12,646 bases of DNA from an uncultured Collinsella sp. (lineage in GTDB: Bacteria > Actinomycetota > Coriobacteriia > Coriobacteriales > Coriobacteriaceae). The notes under the pieces were generated by a model, which had not been told where the DNA came from, searched no databases, and worked only from the letters and a program-made list of their open reading frames with translations. The translations under genes were made by a program, and so were the position numbers. Shown one piece after another: positions 1 to 7,284 of this stretch. The stretch is taken from positions 1-12,646 of the forward strand of contig CAAENO010000153.1 of the NCBI GenBank assembly GCA_900757385.1, read 5' to 3'. Every line of letters starts with the position of its first letter. The first letter of the stretch is position 1.

Positions 1-8
1 GCGATCAT
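1..8 (-). CDS. 5' end of a gene leaving the window, possibly clpP
   Basis: Only the first 2.7 codons are visible: an ATG at 8-6 followed by codons for Ile and the start of Ala or a similar residue. A GGAG Shine-Dalgarno sequence at 18-15 lies six bases upstream of the ATG, which is a good spacing. The gene would follow tig on the same strand. In many bacteria clpP (ATP-dependent protease proteolytic subunit) follows tig, so clpP is the natural guess, but that is synteny, not sequence evidence. A 12-bp palindrome at 32-43 lies just upstream and could be an operator. Confidence 0.4.
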
Positions 9-31
9 ACGCATCTCCATTTCTCTTACGG

Positions 32-43
32 ACCAATATTGGT
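32..43. promoter_or_regulatory. 12-bp perfect palindrome, possible operator
   Basis: ACCAATATTGGT is a perfect 12-base palindrome. It sits about 14 bases upstream of the GGAG ribosome-binding site of the gene that leaves the left edge, a position typical of a repressor site. It does not match the CIRCE or CtsR consensus as I know them. The operator role is inference only. Confidence 0.25.
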
Positions 44-53
44 TCTAGACAAA

Positions 54-94
54 CGTACGGTGCCCGCATGCTATGCATTGGCTGGCACCGTACG
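54..94 (-). terminator. Inverted repeat downstream of tig, possible terminator
   Basis: An 11-base arm at 54-64 (CGTACGGTGCC) is perfectly complementary to 84-94, with a 19-base loop. Read on the minus strand, it lies 77 bases after the tig stop codon and is followed by TTTGTCT, a weak T-rich run. That fits a poor intrinsic terminator separating tig from the next gene. The long loop and interrupted T tract keep this uncertain. A second small symmetric element (ACCGG, 4 bases, CCGGT) lies at 100-113. Confidence 0.45.
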
Positions 95-170
95 AAGCAA
101 CCGGATAACCGGTGTATAACTTTACCCCATCACGGACGCGTGCATGCGCTCGTGGGAAAGGTGGCGAGAA

Positions 171-1469
171 TTACTCGGCGTCCTGGGCGGTCTCGTCGAC
201 CTCGGTCACCTTGGCGTTCTCGACCAGGTGGTCGACGGCCTTGGAGCGACGGATGGACTCGCGGACGGCAGGCATGCGGCCATCGGCGATGAACTCGGCC
301 TTGGAAGCCTCGACGTCCTTGACGCCGGCCTTCTCGAACTCGGCGTTGATGTCGTCCTCGGTGACCTCGATCTTGAGCTCGCGGGCGAGGGCGTCCAGAG
401 CCAGGGACTCACGGGCAACGTCGTTGGCCTGCTTATGCAGGTCGCCGATGAACTGCTCCATGGTCAGACCGGAAGCGGGCAGCCAGGTGTCCAGGGTCAT
501 GCCGCGGGCAGCGAGGTTGGACAGGAAGTTCTGGCCAAGCTCCTCAAAGACGGACTGCTCGTAGTCGGCGTTCATCTCGTCGAGCTGCAGGCGCTCGGCG
601 AGAGCGGAGACGCAACGGTTCTCCTTCTCGGCCGGGAGGCGGGAAGCCTTGTCCTGCTCGATCTCGATCTTGATGGCGTCGCGCATAGCGTCGATGCTGT
701 CGAAGCCAAAGTCGGACTTGACGAGCTCGTCGGTGAGCTCGGGGGTGTTGCGGACCTTGATGCCCTTGACGGTGACCTCGACGGTGTGGGTCTCGGCCTC
801 CTCGCCCTCCTCGGCCTCGTCGGTCCAGGTGACGGACTTGACGTCGTCAACGTTAGCGCCGATCAGGGCCTCGTTGAACTCCTTGGGGTTGCTGTCGCTA
901 CCGGCGATGAGCATGCGGCCCTCGGCAGCGAAGTTGTCGGCGTTCTCGACGGCCTTGAGGTCGACGGTAACGTAGTCCTCGGCCTCGACGGCGCGACCCT
1001 CGACGTCCTCGAAGGTGGCACGGTAGTTGAGGAGCATCTCGACCTGGTTGTTGATCTCGGACTCGGTGACCTCCGCAGGGGGCATCTCGATCTCGACGGC
1101 GTCGAAGGAAGAGAGCTCGGCAGCAGGACGCAGGGAGAACTCGACGGTGTAGGTGTAGTCCTCGTGATCCTTGGCGAGGTCAAGCTCCTTGTAGTCACCG
1201 TTCTTGGTGGGGACGATGTCCAGCTCGTTGAGGACGGAGGGCTCGTTGGCGGCGATCAGGTCGTTGGTGGCCTGAGCGAGGGTTGCCTCGGCGCCAAGAG
1301 CGGAGTCGATGACCGGACGGGGAGCCTTGCCGGCGCGGAAGCCCGGGAAGCGGTACTTCTTGGCGGTATCCTTGTAGGCCTTCTTGATCGCGGCGTCGAC
1401 GTCGGCGGCCGGGATGGTGACCGTAGCGGTGAGCTTGGCGTCCTTGACGTCAGAAGCGGTGATGTTCAA
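171..1469 (-). CDS. tig: Trigger factor, ribosome-associated chaperone
   Basis: Cytosolic chaperone that binds the ribosome exit tunnel and shields nascent chains. The predicted protein has 432 residues, the usual length for the family. Residues 1-115 form the ribosome-binding domain and carry the signature GFRAGKAP at 43-50, the loop that contacts ribosomal protein L23. Residues about 155-245 occupy the FKBP-type prolyl isomerase position, and the remainder is the helical arms with an acidic tail. The isomerase domain is degenerate: where active members have an IPGFEE-like stretch, this one reads NPKEFNE near residues 194-200, so isomerase activity is doubtful. The start is set by a perfect AGGAGG at 1481-1476, six bases before a TTG at 1469-1467, giving MNITASDVKD. 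Upstream in-frame ATGs at 1484 and 1526 are rejected because the ribosome-binding site lies inside or downstream of them. It follows tRNA-Leu by 91 bases. Confidence 0.95.
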   Translation of the reverse strand: MNITASDVKDAKLTATVTIPAADVDAAIKKAYKDTAKKYRFPGFRAGKAPRPVIDSALGAEATLAQATNDLIAANEPSVLNELDIVPTKNGDYKELDLAKDHEDYTYTVEFSLRPAAELSSFDAVEIEMPPAEVTESEINNQVEMLLNYRATFEDVEGRAVEAEDYVTVDLKAVENADNFAAEGRMLIAGSDSNPKEFNEALIGANVDDVKSVTWTDEAEEGEEAETHTVEVTVKGIKVRNTPELTDELVKSDFGFDSIDAMRDAIKIEIEQDKASRLPAEKENRCVSALAERLQLDEMNADYEQSVFEELGQNFLSNLAARGMTLDTWLPASGLTMEQFIGDLHKQANDVARESLALDALARELKIEVTEDDINAEFEKAGVKDVEASKAEFIADGRMPAVRESIRRSKAVDHLVENAKVTEVDETAQDAE

Positions 1470-1475
1470 CACGTT

Positions 1476-1481
1476 CCTCCT
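1476..1481 (-). promoter_or_regulatory. Shine-Dalgarno site that decides the tig start
   Basis: AGGAGG on the minus strand matches the 16S rRNA tail fully and lies six bases upstream of TTG (1469) and three bases upstream of GTG (1472). It therefore argues for a TTG, less likely GTG, start for tig rather than the in-frame ATG at 1484 that directly precedes it. Confidence 0.75.
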
Positions 1482-1532
1482 CATACTGCCCAGCTTATCT
1501 GAGGTGCTGGTACCTTTATGCAACAAAGTGTC

Positions 1533-1552
1533 GCGACGGCCAGGGCCGACGC
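1533..1552 (-). terminator. Imperfect hairpin after tRNA-Leu
   Basis: On the minus strand, GCGTCGGC and GCCGTCGC can pair around a CCTG loop with one T-T mismatch, starting nine bases after the tRNA CCA end. The stretch CACTTTGTTG follows. It may terminate or attenuate transcription between tRNA-Leu and tig. The mismatch and broken T run make this tentative. I see no convincing separate tig promoter in the remaining leader. Confidence 0.3.
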
Positions 1553-1560
1553 AGGTGCGA

Positions 1561-1644
1561 TGGTGCGGGCGAAAGGACTCGAACCTTCACGGGAATCCCA
1601 CCAGAACCTAAATCTGGCGCGTCTACCAATTCCGCCACGCCCGC
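1561..1644 (-). tRNA. tRNA-Leu (anticodon UAG)
   Basis: Complete cloverleaf of 84 bases including an encoded CCA. The acceptor stem is GCGGGCG pairing with CGCCCGC, followed by discriminator A. The anticodon stem CCAGA/TCTGG encloses the loop TTTAGGT, giving anticodon UAG, which reads CUN leucine codons. The long variable arm (class II) and the T loop TTCGAGT are both visible. A promoter with an extended -10 lies 20 bases upstream. Confidence 0.95.
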
Positions 1645-1663
1645 ATGAGCGCACAGACTAGGA

Positions 1664-1672
1664 ATGATAGCA
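1664..1672 (-). promoter_or_regulatory. Extended -10 promoter element for tRNA-Leu
   Basis: TGCTATCAT on the minus strand is a TGN extended -10 (TATCAT). Transcription would begin near 1657, about 13 bases before the tRNA 5' end. No good -35 hexamer is seen at 16-18 bases upstream, which fits dependence on the extended element. Confidence 0.45.
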
Positions 1673-1730
1673 GATACGAGCGGCAAGCGCACGCACACGT
1701 TTTACAGGCTCACGACCTCACCACGAGTGC

Positions 1731-1757
1731 AAAAGGCGGGACGAGTTGTCCCGTGCC
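1731..1757 (-). terminator. Rho-independent terminator of the molybdenum hydroxylase operon
   Basis: On the minus strand a six-base-pair GC-rich stem, CGGGAC and GTCCCG around AACTC, is followed by CCTTTTGC. It lies about 30 bases past the stop codon of the Fe-S/molybdopterin subunit and separates it from tRNA-Leu. Confidence 0.7.
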
Positions 1758-1784
1758 GCCAACTACGACTTGTTCGCTAACCCG

Positions 1785-4616
1785 CTACTCCCCCAGCAGC
1801 GCTTTCTCCGGCGTGATCGGAAGCGAGCGTACCTGATGTCCGGTGGCGTGTGCCACGGCTGAGGCCACAGCGGCAAGCGGCGTGTTGATGACGACCTCGC
1901 CGATCGACTTGGCGCCAAACGGGCCCGTCGGCTCGTAGCTCGGCTCAAAGGCCACGCGAATGCTGCCGATATCCAAGCGCGTGGGCAGCTTATAGCTCAT
2001 AAAGTTGCCGGTGCGCAGACGGCCGCGCTCATCGTGCTCAACGATTTCGTAGAGTGCGTGACCGATGCCCTGGGCAATGCCGCCCTCGGCCTGGACGCGC
2101 GCGAGTGCCTCGTTGATCACAGTGCCGCAGTCCACAGCCGCCGCATAGTCCACCACAGTCACCTTGCCGGTGGCCTTGTCGACCTCGACCTCGGCAATGC
2201 CGGCCATAAACGGCGGAGGCGAAACGGGCAGGCAGGCGGAGGCGTGCGAGGTGAGCGCGTCGCCGCCCGCGATGTTCTTGACGCACAGGTTGGCAAAGTC
2301 GCGCAGCGTGAGGTAGCGGTTCTGCTCGCATGCGGCACGCTCGTCGGACAGACGCACGTACTGGCCATCGAAGACCACGTCGGCGGCGTCCACGTCCCAC
2401 ATCTGGGCGGCCTTGGCGCAAATCTTCTCGCGCAGCTCGGTCGCGGCGTTCTTAGCAGCAAGGCCCGTCACGTACGTACCCGAGCTCGCGTACGAGCCGG
2501 CGTCAAACGGCGACACATCGGTGTCCACGCCGCGCACCACGATCAACGAGCTCTCCACGCCCAGCTCCTCGGCGGCAATCTGCGCCAGAATCGTGTCGAC
2601 GCCCATGCCGTTATCGGTGGCACCGGTCGAAAGCGTGATAAAGCCATCCTCTTCCAGGCGCATGTCGATGCCGGCGATGTCCACGTTGGAGATACCCGAG
2701 CCCTGCATGGTGAGCGCGCAACCCAGAGCGCGCACGCGGTCGCCCAGGTCCACAGCCAGCGGCTTGTCGCGCCAACCGATCATGTCCATCGCGCGCAGCA
2801 GGCAGCGGTCGAGCGCGCAGGCGTTGAGCTTCTCGTTGTAGTACTGCGGCATGATCTCGCCCTCGCGCACGATGTTCTTAAGGCGCAGGTCGGCGGGGTC
2901 CATGTGCAGCATGTCGGCGAGCTCGTTGACGGCGCTCTCCACGGCAAACTGGCCCTGGGTGGCACCGTAGCCGCGATACGCGCCGCCGCGGTTGGTGTTG
3001 GTGTAGACGGCGTCCCAGCTAAAGCGGCTCGCCTTCACATGGTTGTAGATGGGCAGGCTCTTGTGGCCCGAGAGGCCGATCGTCGTGGTGGCGTGCTCGC
3101 CGTAGGCGCCGGCGTTGGACAGCGTGTGCAAGTCGATGGCCGTGATGGTGCCGTCGTTCATGGCACCCAGCTTAACGGTCATCTGCATCTGGTGGCGCGA
3201 GTTGCCCGCGGTGATGGTCTCCTCGCGGGTGTAGCAGCAATAGCTCGGACGGCCGGTCTGCTGGGTCACGAACGCCACGAAGATCTCGCAGCAGCCCGTC
3301 TGCTTGGAGCCAAAGCCGCCGCCGATGCGCGGCTTAATAACCTGCACCTGCGACTGCGGAATGTCGAGCGACTGCGCGACCATGCGGCGCACGTGGAAGG
3401 GCACCTGCGTAGAGGTGGTCACCGAGATGCGGCCGAACGCGTCGGTCGTCGCAAAGGCGCGGAAGGTTTCCATAGGCGCGGTCTGCGTGGCCTGGCTGGT
3501 GTAGGTGCGCTCAAAGACGATGTCGCTCTGGGCGAAGGCCTCGTCCAAGTCGCCAAAGTCGCTCGTGCCGCTGCACACCAAGTTGCGAGCAACGTCGCCG
3601 CCCTGCGGGAACATAAAGGTCACGTCGCCCTCGGGGTGGACCACGATGTCGTTATCGAGCGCCTGGGTAAAGTCGAGCAGCGGCTCGAGCACCTCGTAGT
3701 CGACCTTGATGAGCTTGAGTGCCTTGTCGGCGGCCTCCTCGGTCTCGGCGGCGACGATCGCCACCTCCTCGTTTTGGTAACGGACGAGGTTCTCGAGAAT
3801 CAGACGGTCGTAGGGACTCGGCTGCGGATAGCTCTGGCCGGCAATGGTAAAACGGCGCTTGGGAACGTCCTCGTAGGTGTAGACGCCCACGACACCGGGC
3901 ACCTTCAGCGCGCGAGACGTATCGATGGAGCGGATCTTGGCGTGGGCATAGGGGCTGCGCTTGAGTTTGACGATGAGCGCACCGGCGGGCACCATATCGC
4001 CCGTGTAGACGGGACGCCCCTCGAGCAGGGCCTTCGAGTCCTTCTTGGGCTGCTTGTGGGTGATTTGCTTGTAGGAGACGCCGTCGGAGCTCGTGTCGTT
4101 GACCGGCAGCTCGGGCATCTCAAAGCCCACCTGCACGCCGGACTCGTTGAGGAAGCGGACAATGGCGCGCAGCTGGCTCTCGTAGCCGCTGCAACGGCAG
4201 AGGTTGCCGGCGAGCTGGCGCGACAGCTCCTCGCGCGTGGCGACGAGGCTCGGGTCCTCCTTGGCGGCGCGGGCAAGCGCCAGCACGTTCATGATGAGGC
4301 CGGGGGCGCAAAAACCGCACTGCTCGGCACCTTCGGCAGCCATCGCGCGGGCAAGCGCCTCGGACTCGGCCTTGAGGCCCTCAAGCGTGGTGACGGTATG
4401 GCCCTCGACGCGCGCGGCGGGAACCGAGCAGCTCAGCACCGGATCGCCATCGAGCCACACCGTGCACAGGCCGCAGTTGGTGGTCTCGCAGGCGCAGCGC
4501 ACCGACGCGCAACCCTGCTCGCGCAGCAGCGCAAAGAGCATGGTGTCGGGGGCAATCTGAACCTTGACCTTACGGCCGTTGAGCGTAAAGGAAAGATCGA
4601 TGAGTTTGGCAGCCAT
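1785..4616 (-). CDS. Molybdenum hydroxylase, fused 2Fe-2S and molybdopterin subunit (xanthine dehydrogenase family, XdhD-like)
   Basis: Cytosolic xanthine-oxidase-family hydroxylase of 943 residues that oxidises a purine or similar heterocycle and passes electrons through two [2Fe-2S] clusters to the FAD subunit. Residues 1-160 are the Fe-S region: plant-type ligands C43, C48, C51 and C63, then QCGFC (C100, C103) and LCRC (C140, C142). A linker leads to the molybdopterin domain from about 195. Visible there are RIGGGFGSK at 430-438, GAYRGYGATQGQ at 545-556, and GAKSIGE at 901-907 with E907 as the likely catalytic base. The Fe-S domain fused to the Mo domain with a separate FAD gene is the layout of E. 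coli XdhD/YgfM, part of a cluster linked to selenium-dependent hydroxylases. The start ATG shares one base with the FAD gene's stop (TAATG) and has GAGGTG upstream, so translation is probably coupled. Substrate is unknown. Some usual pocket residues differ: DNGMG at 668-672 where GQG is common. Confidence 0.9.
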   Translation of the reverse strand: MAAKLIDLSFTLNGRKVKVQIAPDTMLFALLREQGCASVRCACETTNCGLCTVWLDGDPVLSCSVPAARVEGHTVTTLEGLKAESEALARAMAAEGAEQCGFCAPGLIMNVLALARAAKEDPSLVATREELSRQLAGNLCRCSGYESQLRAIVRFLNESGVQVGFEMPELPVNDTSSDGVSYKQITHKQPKKDSKALLEGRPVYTGDMVPAGALIVKLKRSPYAHAKIRSIDTSRALKVPGVVGVYTYEDVPKRRFTIAGQSYPQPSPYDRLILENLVRYQNEEVAIVAAETEEAADKALKLIKVDYEVLEPLLDFTQALDNDIVVHPEGDVTFMFPQGGDVARNLVCSGTSDFGDLDEAFAQSDIVFERTYTSQATQTAPMETFRAFATTDAFGRISVTTSTQVPFHVRRMVAQSLDIPQSQVQVIKPRIGGGFGSKQTGCCEIFVAFVTQQTGRPSYCCYTREETITAGNSRHQMQMTVKLGAMNDGTITAIDLHTLSNAGAYGEHATTTIGLSGHKSLPIYNHVKASRFSWDAVYTNTNRGGAYRGYGATQGQFAVESAVNELADMLHMDPADLRLKNIVREGEIMPQYYNEKLNACALDRCLLRAMDMIGWRDKPLAVDLGDRVRALGCALTMQGSGISNVDIAGIDMRLEEDGFITLSTGATDNGMGVDTILAQIAAEELGVESSLIVVRGVDTDVSPFDAGSYASSGTYVTGLAAKNAATELREKICAKAAQMWDVDAADVVFDGQYVRLSDERAACEQNRYLTLRDFANLCVKNIAGGDALTSHASACLPVSPPPFMAGIAEVEVDKATGKVTVVDYAAAVDCGTVINEALARVQAEGGIAQGIGHALYEIVEHDERGRLRTGNFMSYKLPTRLDIGSIRVAFEPSYEPTGPFGAKSIGEVVINTPLAAVASAVAHATGHQVRSLPITPEKALLGE

Positions 4617-5530
4617 TAGCGCACCTCGCTAGAATCGACGCCGGGCACGCGGCGGCAGGAATACTCGTCCGTGGCAAACTTAGGGACCTGCACGGTCTCG
4701 AGCTCGCGGGCAAGCGCGGCCGAAAGCTCGATGCCGGCGGCGCGGCGCACGGCCTGCACGGCAAGCGGCGCCGAGATGCGGCGGCGGTACTCGGCCGAGC
4801 CCCACATGTTGGTGCCATAGCTCAGCGCGCGCACGGACGCGGCCAGGGCGCGCAGCTCGTCCTCGGAAGGCTGCTCGCCCTCGAGGCCGCATGCCTCACC
4901 CTGCAGCAGGGTCGCACGCAGCGGGCGGGCACCCACGGTGACATGCCAGCTGTTGTCCCACCAGGCGGCAGTGACGTTCAGCGAGGGGAAGTCGGTCGCG
5001 GCCTTGCGCACGGCCTCGTAGCTTGCACGGTAGTCGTGCTTAACGACCACGACGTGCTCGATCACGTCGCGCACATAGCCCATGTTCACAAACTCGGCAA
5101 GCGGAACGCGGCCGGCACCCGTCAGCTCGACGTACGAGTCGAGCGCCAAAAAGGCCGAGAGCACGTCCGAAAAACCAAAGCGGCCGTAGATGCTGCCGCC
5201 CACCGTGGCGGTGTTGCGCAGCTGCACGCCCACGATGTCGTGGACGGAAAACTCGAATACGTTGTTGACAAGCGCGTTGAGCCCGGCATGACGCTCGAGC
5301 TGGCGCAGGGTGCACATGGCACCGATGCGAAACTCGGTCTCGGTCTCCTCAATCTGATCGAGTCCGCAGGCCGAAAGGTCAATCGCCGTCGCCACGCGAC
5401 GCGAACCCAGGCGCATCCAGATGCCGCCGCCCACAATCTTATTGTTGCGGTTTTTCTGCAAGAGCTCATAGGCTTCGGCCGCGTTTCCAACACGGACGTA
5501 GGTACCGAACTTGAGCACGTTCTCCCCCAT
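4616..5530 (-). CDS. FAD-binding subunit of the molybdenum hydroxylase
   Basis: Flavoprotein subunit of about 304 residues that takes electrons from the Fe-S clusters of the partner encoded next and passes them to an acceptor such as NAD+. The first FAD phosphate-binding loop is seen as VGGGIWMRLG at 33-42, replacing the common GGT form. The second is RNTATVGGSIYGRFGFSDVL at 105-124, a near-textbook match to the family. Length is typical for the short CoxM/YgfM-type subunit. It is first in a two-gene operon, with its TAA stop overlapping the next ATG by one base. The start is uncertain: ATG at 5530 is used here, but GTG at 5518 (giving MLKFGTYVR) has a better-placed GGGGGAG in front of it. 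A TGGTACACT promoter element lies about 25 bases upstream. Confidence 0.9.
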   Translation of the reverse strand: MGENVLKFGTYVRVGNAAEAYELLQKNRNNKIVGGGIWMRLGSRRVATAIDLSACGLDQIEETETEFRIGAMCTLRQLERHAGLNALVNNVFEFSVHDIVGVQLRNTATVGGSIYGRFGFSDVLSAFLALDSYVELTGAGRVPLAEFVNMGYVRDVIEHVVVVKHDYRASYEAVRKAATDFPSLNVTAAWWDNSWHVTVGARPLRATLLQGEACGLEGEQPSEDELRALAASVRALSYGTNMWGSAEYRRRISAPLAVQAVRRAAGIELSAALARELETVQVPKFATDEYSCRRVPGVDSSEVR

Positions 5531-5554
5531 CTCTTTACTTGTCCAGTACCTCTA

Positions 5555-5563
5555 AGTGTACCA
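5555..5563 (-). promoter_or_regulatory. Extended -10 promoter element for the molybdenum hydroxylase operon
   Basis: TGGTACACT on the minus strand is an extended -10 (TGN TACACT) in the 141-base gap between gdhA and the FAD subunit gene. Predicted initiation is near 5548, leaving a leader of about 18 bases. No clear -35 is visible. Confidence 0.4.
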
Positions 5564-5590
5564 AACGAGGGCGCACGACCCTCACCACCA

Positions 5591-5627
5591 TAGAAAAAGG
5601 CTCCCGGCCGATATGGTCGGGAGCCTT
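5591..5627 (-). terminator. Rho-independent terminator of gdhA
   Basis: Ten perfectly paired bases (AAGGCTCCCG at 5597-5606 against 5618-5627) extend inward by two further pairs past one mismatch. On the minus strand the stem runs straight into TTTTTCTA. It lies 44 bases after the gdhA stop. This is the clearest terminator in the window. Confidence 0.9.
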
Positions 5628-5671
5628 AAGCGCATCAGCTGGTGCTGTGCGGAGCTATGTCGAGCAAAGGA

Positions 5672-7027
5672 TTAGCAGACGCCCTGGGCAAGCATGGCGT
5701 CGGCGACCTTCAGGAAGCCGGCGATGTTGGCACCCATGACGAAGTTGCCCTCCTCGCCGTACTTCTTGGCGGTGTCGTCCACGTTGTGGAACATGCCGCG
5801 CATGAGCTGCTCGAGCTTGCCGTCGACCTCCTCGAAGGTCCAAGACAGGTGCTCGGCGTTCTGGCTCATCTCGAGGCCGGACACGAGCACGCCGCCGGCG
5901 TTGGCGGCCTTACCGGGCATAAAGGCGACGCCGTTCTCCTGGAAGTAGGTCGTGGCCTCGATGGTCGTGGGCATGTTCGCGCCCTCGCCGACTACCTTGC
6001 AGCCGTTGGCGACGAGCGCTTGGGCGTCCTCGAGCAGCAGCGTGTTCTCGCGAGCGCAGGGCAGCGCGATGTCGCAGGGCAGCTGCCACACGCCACGGCC
6101 GTCGCCCTCGTGCCACGTGGCATTGGGCTTCTCGTCGACATACATAGCGAGCGTGACACCCTTGTCGTGACCGGAACGCTTCTTGTTGTAGACATGCTCG
6201 AGCACGGTGTAGTCGATGCCGTCGGGATCCTCGACCCAGCCATGGGTGTCGGAGCAGGCGAGCACCTTGCCGCCGAGCTGGGCGACCTTCTGGACCGCGT
6301 AGATGGCGACGTTACCGGAGCCGTGAACGACGACGTTCTTGCCCTCGAAGGAGTCGCTGCGGCTCTTGAGGTACTCGTCCACAAAATAGACCAGACCGTA
6401 ACCGGTGGCCTCGGTACGGGCGAGCGAGCCGCCAAAGGAAAGGCCCTTGCCGGTAAGGACGCCGGTCCACTCATTGGTCAGGCGCTTGTACTGACCGAAC
6501 AGGTAGGCAACCTCGCGGCCGCCAACGCCCAGGTCGCCGGCGGGAACGTCGGTGTTGGGGCCAATGTGGCGATAGAGCTCGGTCATGAAGGACTGGCAGA
6601 AGTGCATGATCTCGTTGTTGGACTTGCCCTTGGGGTCAAAGTCGGAGCCGCCCTTGCCGCCGCCCATGGGAAGGGTGGTCAGGCTGTTCTTGAGGATCTG
6701 CTCCAGGCCCAGGAACTTGAGCATGCCCAGAGTGACCGTCGGGTTAAAGCGCAAGCCGCCCTTGTAGGGTCCAATGGCAGAGTTGAACTCGACGCGGTAG
6801 CCGCGATTGACCTGGACCTTGCCCTGGTCGTCGACCCAGGGGACACGGAACATAACGATGCGCTCGGGCTCGACGAGGCGCTCAAGCAGGGCGGCCTCCT
6901 CGTACTCGGGATGGGCGTCGAGCGCCGGCTGGATGGTGCCGAGGATCTCGGTCGCGGCCTGGATGAACTCAGGCTGCTCGGGATAGCGGGCCTTGAGCTC
7001 GTCGAGAACTTTCTGCGTGTAGCTCAT
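5672..7027 (-). CDS. gdhA: Glutamate dehydrogenase (hexameric, probably NADP-specific)
   Basis: Cytosolic enzyme interconverting 2-oxoglutarate plus ammonium and L-glutamate, a central nitrogen assimilation step. The 451-residue protein matches the roughly 450-residue bacterial hexameric class. The glutamate-binding and catalytic segment LPMGGGKGGSDFDPKG at 119-134 places the catalytic lysine at K125. VPAGDLGVGG at 161-170 supplies the conserved aspartate D165. The Rossmann loop HGSGNVA is at 235-241. The SD pair after the second beta strand (259-260) resembles NADP-specific enzymes such as E. coli GdhA, so NADPH preference is inferred. The start at 7027 is chosen because GGAGG at 7036-7032 sits four bases before it and the protein then begins MSYTQKVLDE. 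The longer reading from 7075 adds residues unlike the family. It forms a single-gene unit with its own terminator and no functional link to its neighbours. Confidence 0.97.
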   Translation of the reverse strand: MSYTQKVLDELKARYPEQPEFIQAATEILGTIQPALDAHPEYEEAALLERLVEPERIVMFRVPWVDDQGKVQVNRGYRVEFNSAIGPYKGGLRFNPTVTLGMLKFLGLEQILKNSLTTLPMGGGKGGSDFDPKGKSNNEIMHFCQSFMTELYRHIGPNTDVPAGDLGVGGREVAYLFGQYKRLTNEWTGVLTGKGLSFGGSLARTEATGYGLVYFVDEYLKSRSDSFEGKNVVVHGSGNVAIYAVQKVAQLGGKVLACSDTHGWVEDPDGIDYTVLEHVYNKKRSGHDKGVTLAMYVDEKPNATWHEGDGRGVWQLPCDIALPCARENTLLLEDAQALVANGCKVVGEGANMPTTIEATTYFQENGVAFMPGKAANAGGVLVSGLEMSQNAEHLSWTFEEVDGKLEQLMRGMFHNVDDTAKKYGEEGNFVMGANIAGFLKVADAMLAQGVC

Positions 7028-7100
7028 GCTTCCTCCAATTGATGGAAAAGAAAAGTATCGTTCGAGGCGCCCCATGCGCCGCGAGCTTTATCGAGTATGG

Positions 7101-7106
7101 ATAATA
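7101..7106 (-). promoter_or_regulatory. Possible -10 element for gdhA
   Basis: TATTAT on the minus strand is a good -10 hexamer about 75 bases upstream of the gdhA start. The region at the -35 distance (TAACTT or GTAACT) is poor. A small hairpin (GGCGC, 5-base loop, GCGCC, 7066-7080) would lie in the leader. Confidence 0.3.
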
Positions 7107-7241
7107 TCGCACTGTTGCAGCAAAGTTACGCATAAGCCGACGAGCAGATGTTTCGTTTTGATTACGATGCAGGTAGAAGCGTTTTTGAGCACCCGACGCA
7201 CAAATCGCGTGTTTCGAAGCTGTTTCGTCCACATGTTCCGA

Positions 7242-7276
7242 ACCACCACATTGGGGACAGGTACCTTTGTGGTGGT
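7242..7276. repeat. REP-like palindrome between gdhA and the Se/S-carrier gene
   Basis: Nine-base arms ACCACCACA (7242-7250) and TGTGGTGGT (7268-7276) are perfectly complementary across a 17-base loop that itself holds the palindrome AGGTACCT (7259-7266). It sits nine bases past the stop of the DUF3343 gene. No T run follows on either strand, so it is not a standard intrinsic terminator. It resembles the short repeated palindromes found between genes, but only one copy is present here. Confidence 0.45.
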
Positions 7277-7284
7277 GTTGGTGA

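Noticed and set aside
144..1502. Long plus-strand open frame opposite tig (similar cases at 5642-7042 and 10795-12264)
   Set aside because: Typical GC-rich antisense shadows of tig, gdhA and selA, with low-complexity composition and no ribosome-binding logic.
2034..4619. 861-residue plus-strand open frame antiparallel to the molybdenum hydroxylase
   Set aside because: It mirrors the real gene codon for codon, has the Leu/Val/Gly/His-rich composition of a reverse-strand shadow and no recognisable motif. The minus-strand frame has clear family motifs.
7028..7075. Longer gdhA start at 7075
   Set aside because: The extra residues are unlike the family, and GGAGG is placed for the ATG at 7027.
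7066..7080. Hairpin GGCGC/GCGCC in the gdhA leader as a riboswitch or attenuator
   Set aside because: Only five base pairs with no conserved aptamer features, and the T-rich run is too far away for a terminator.
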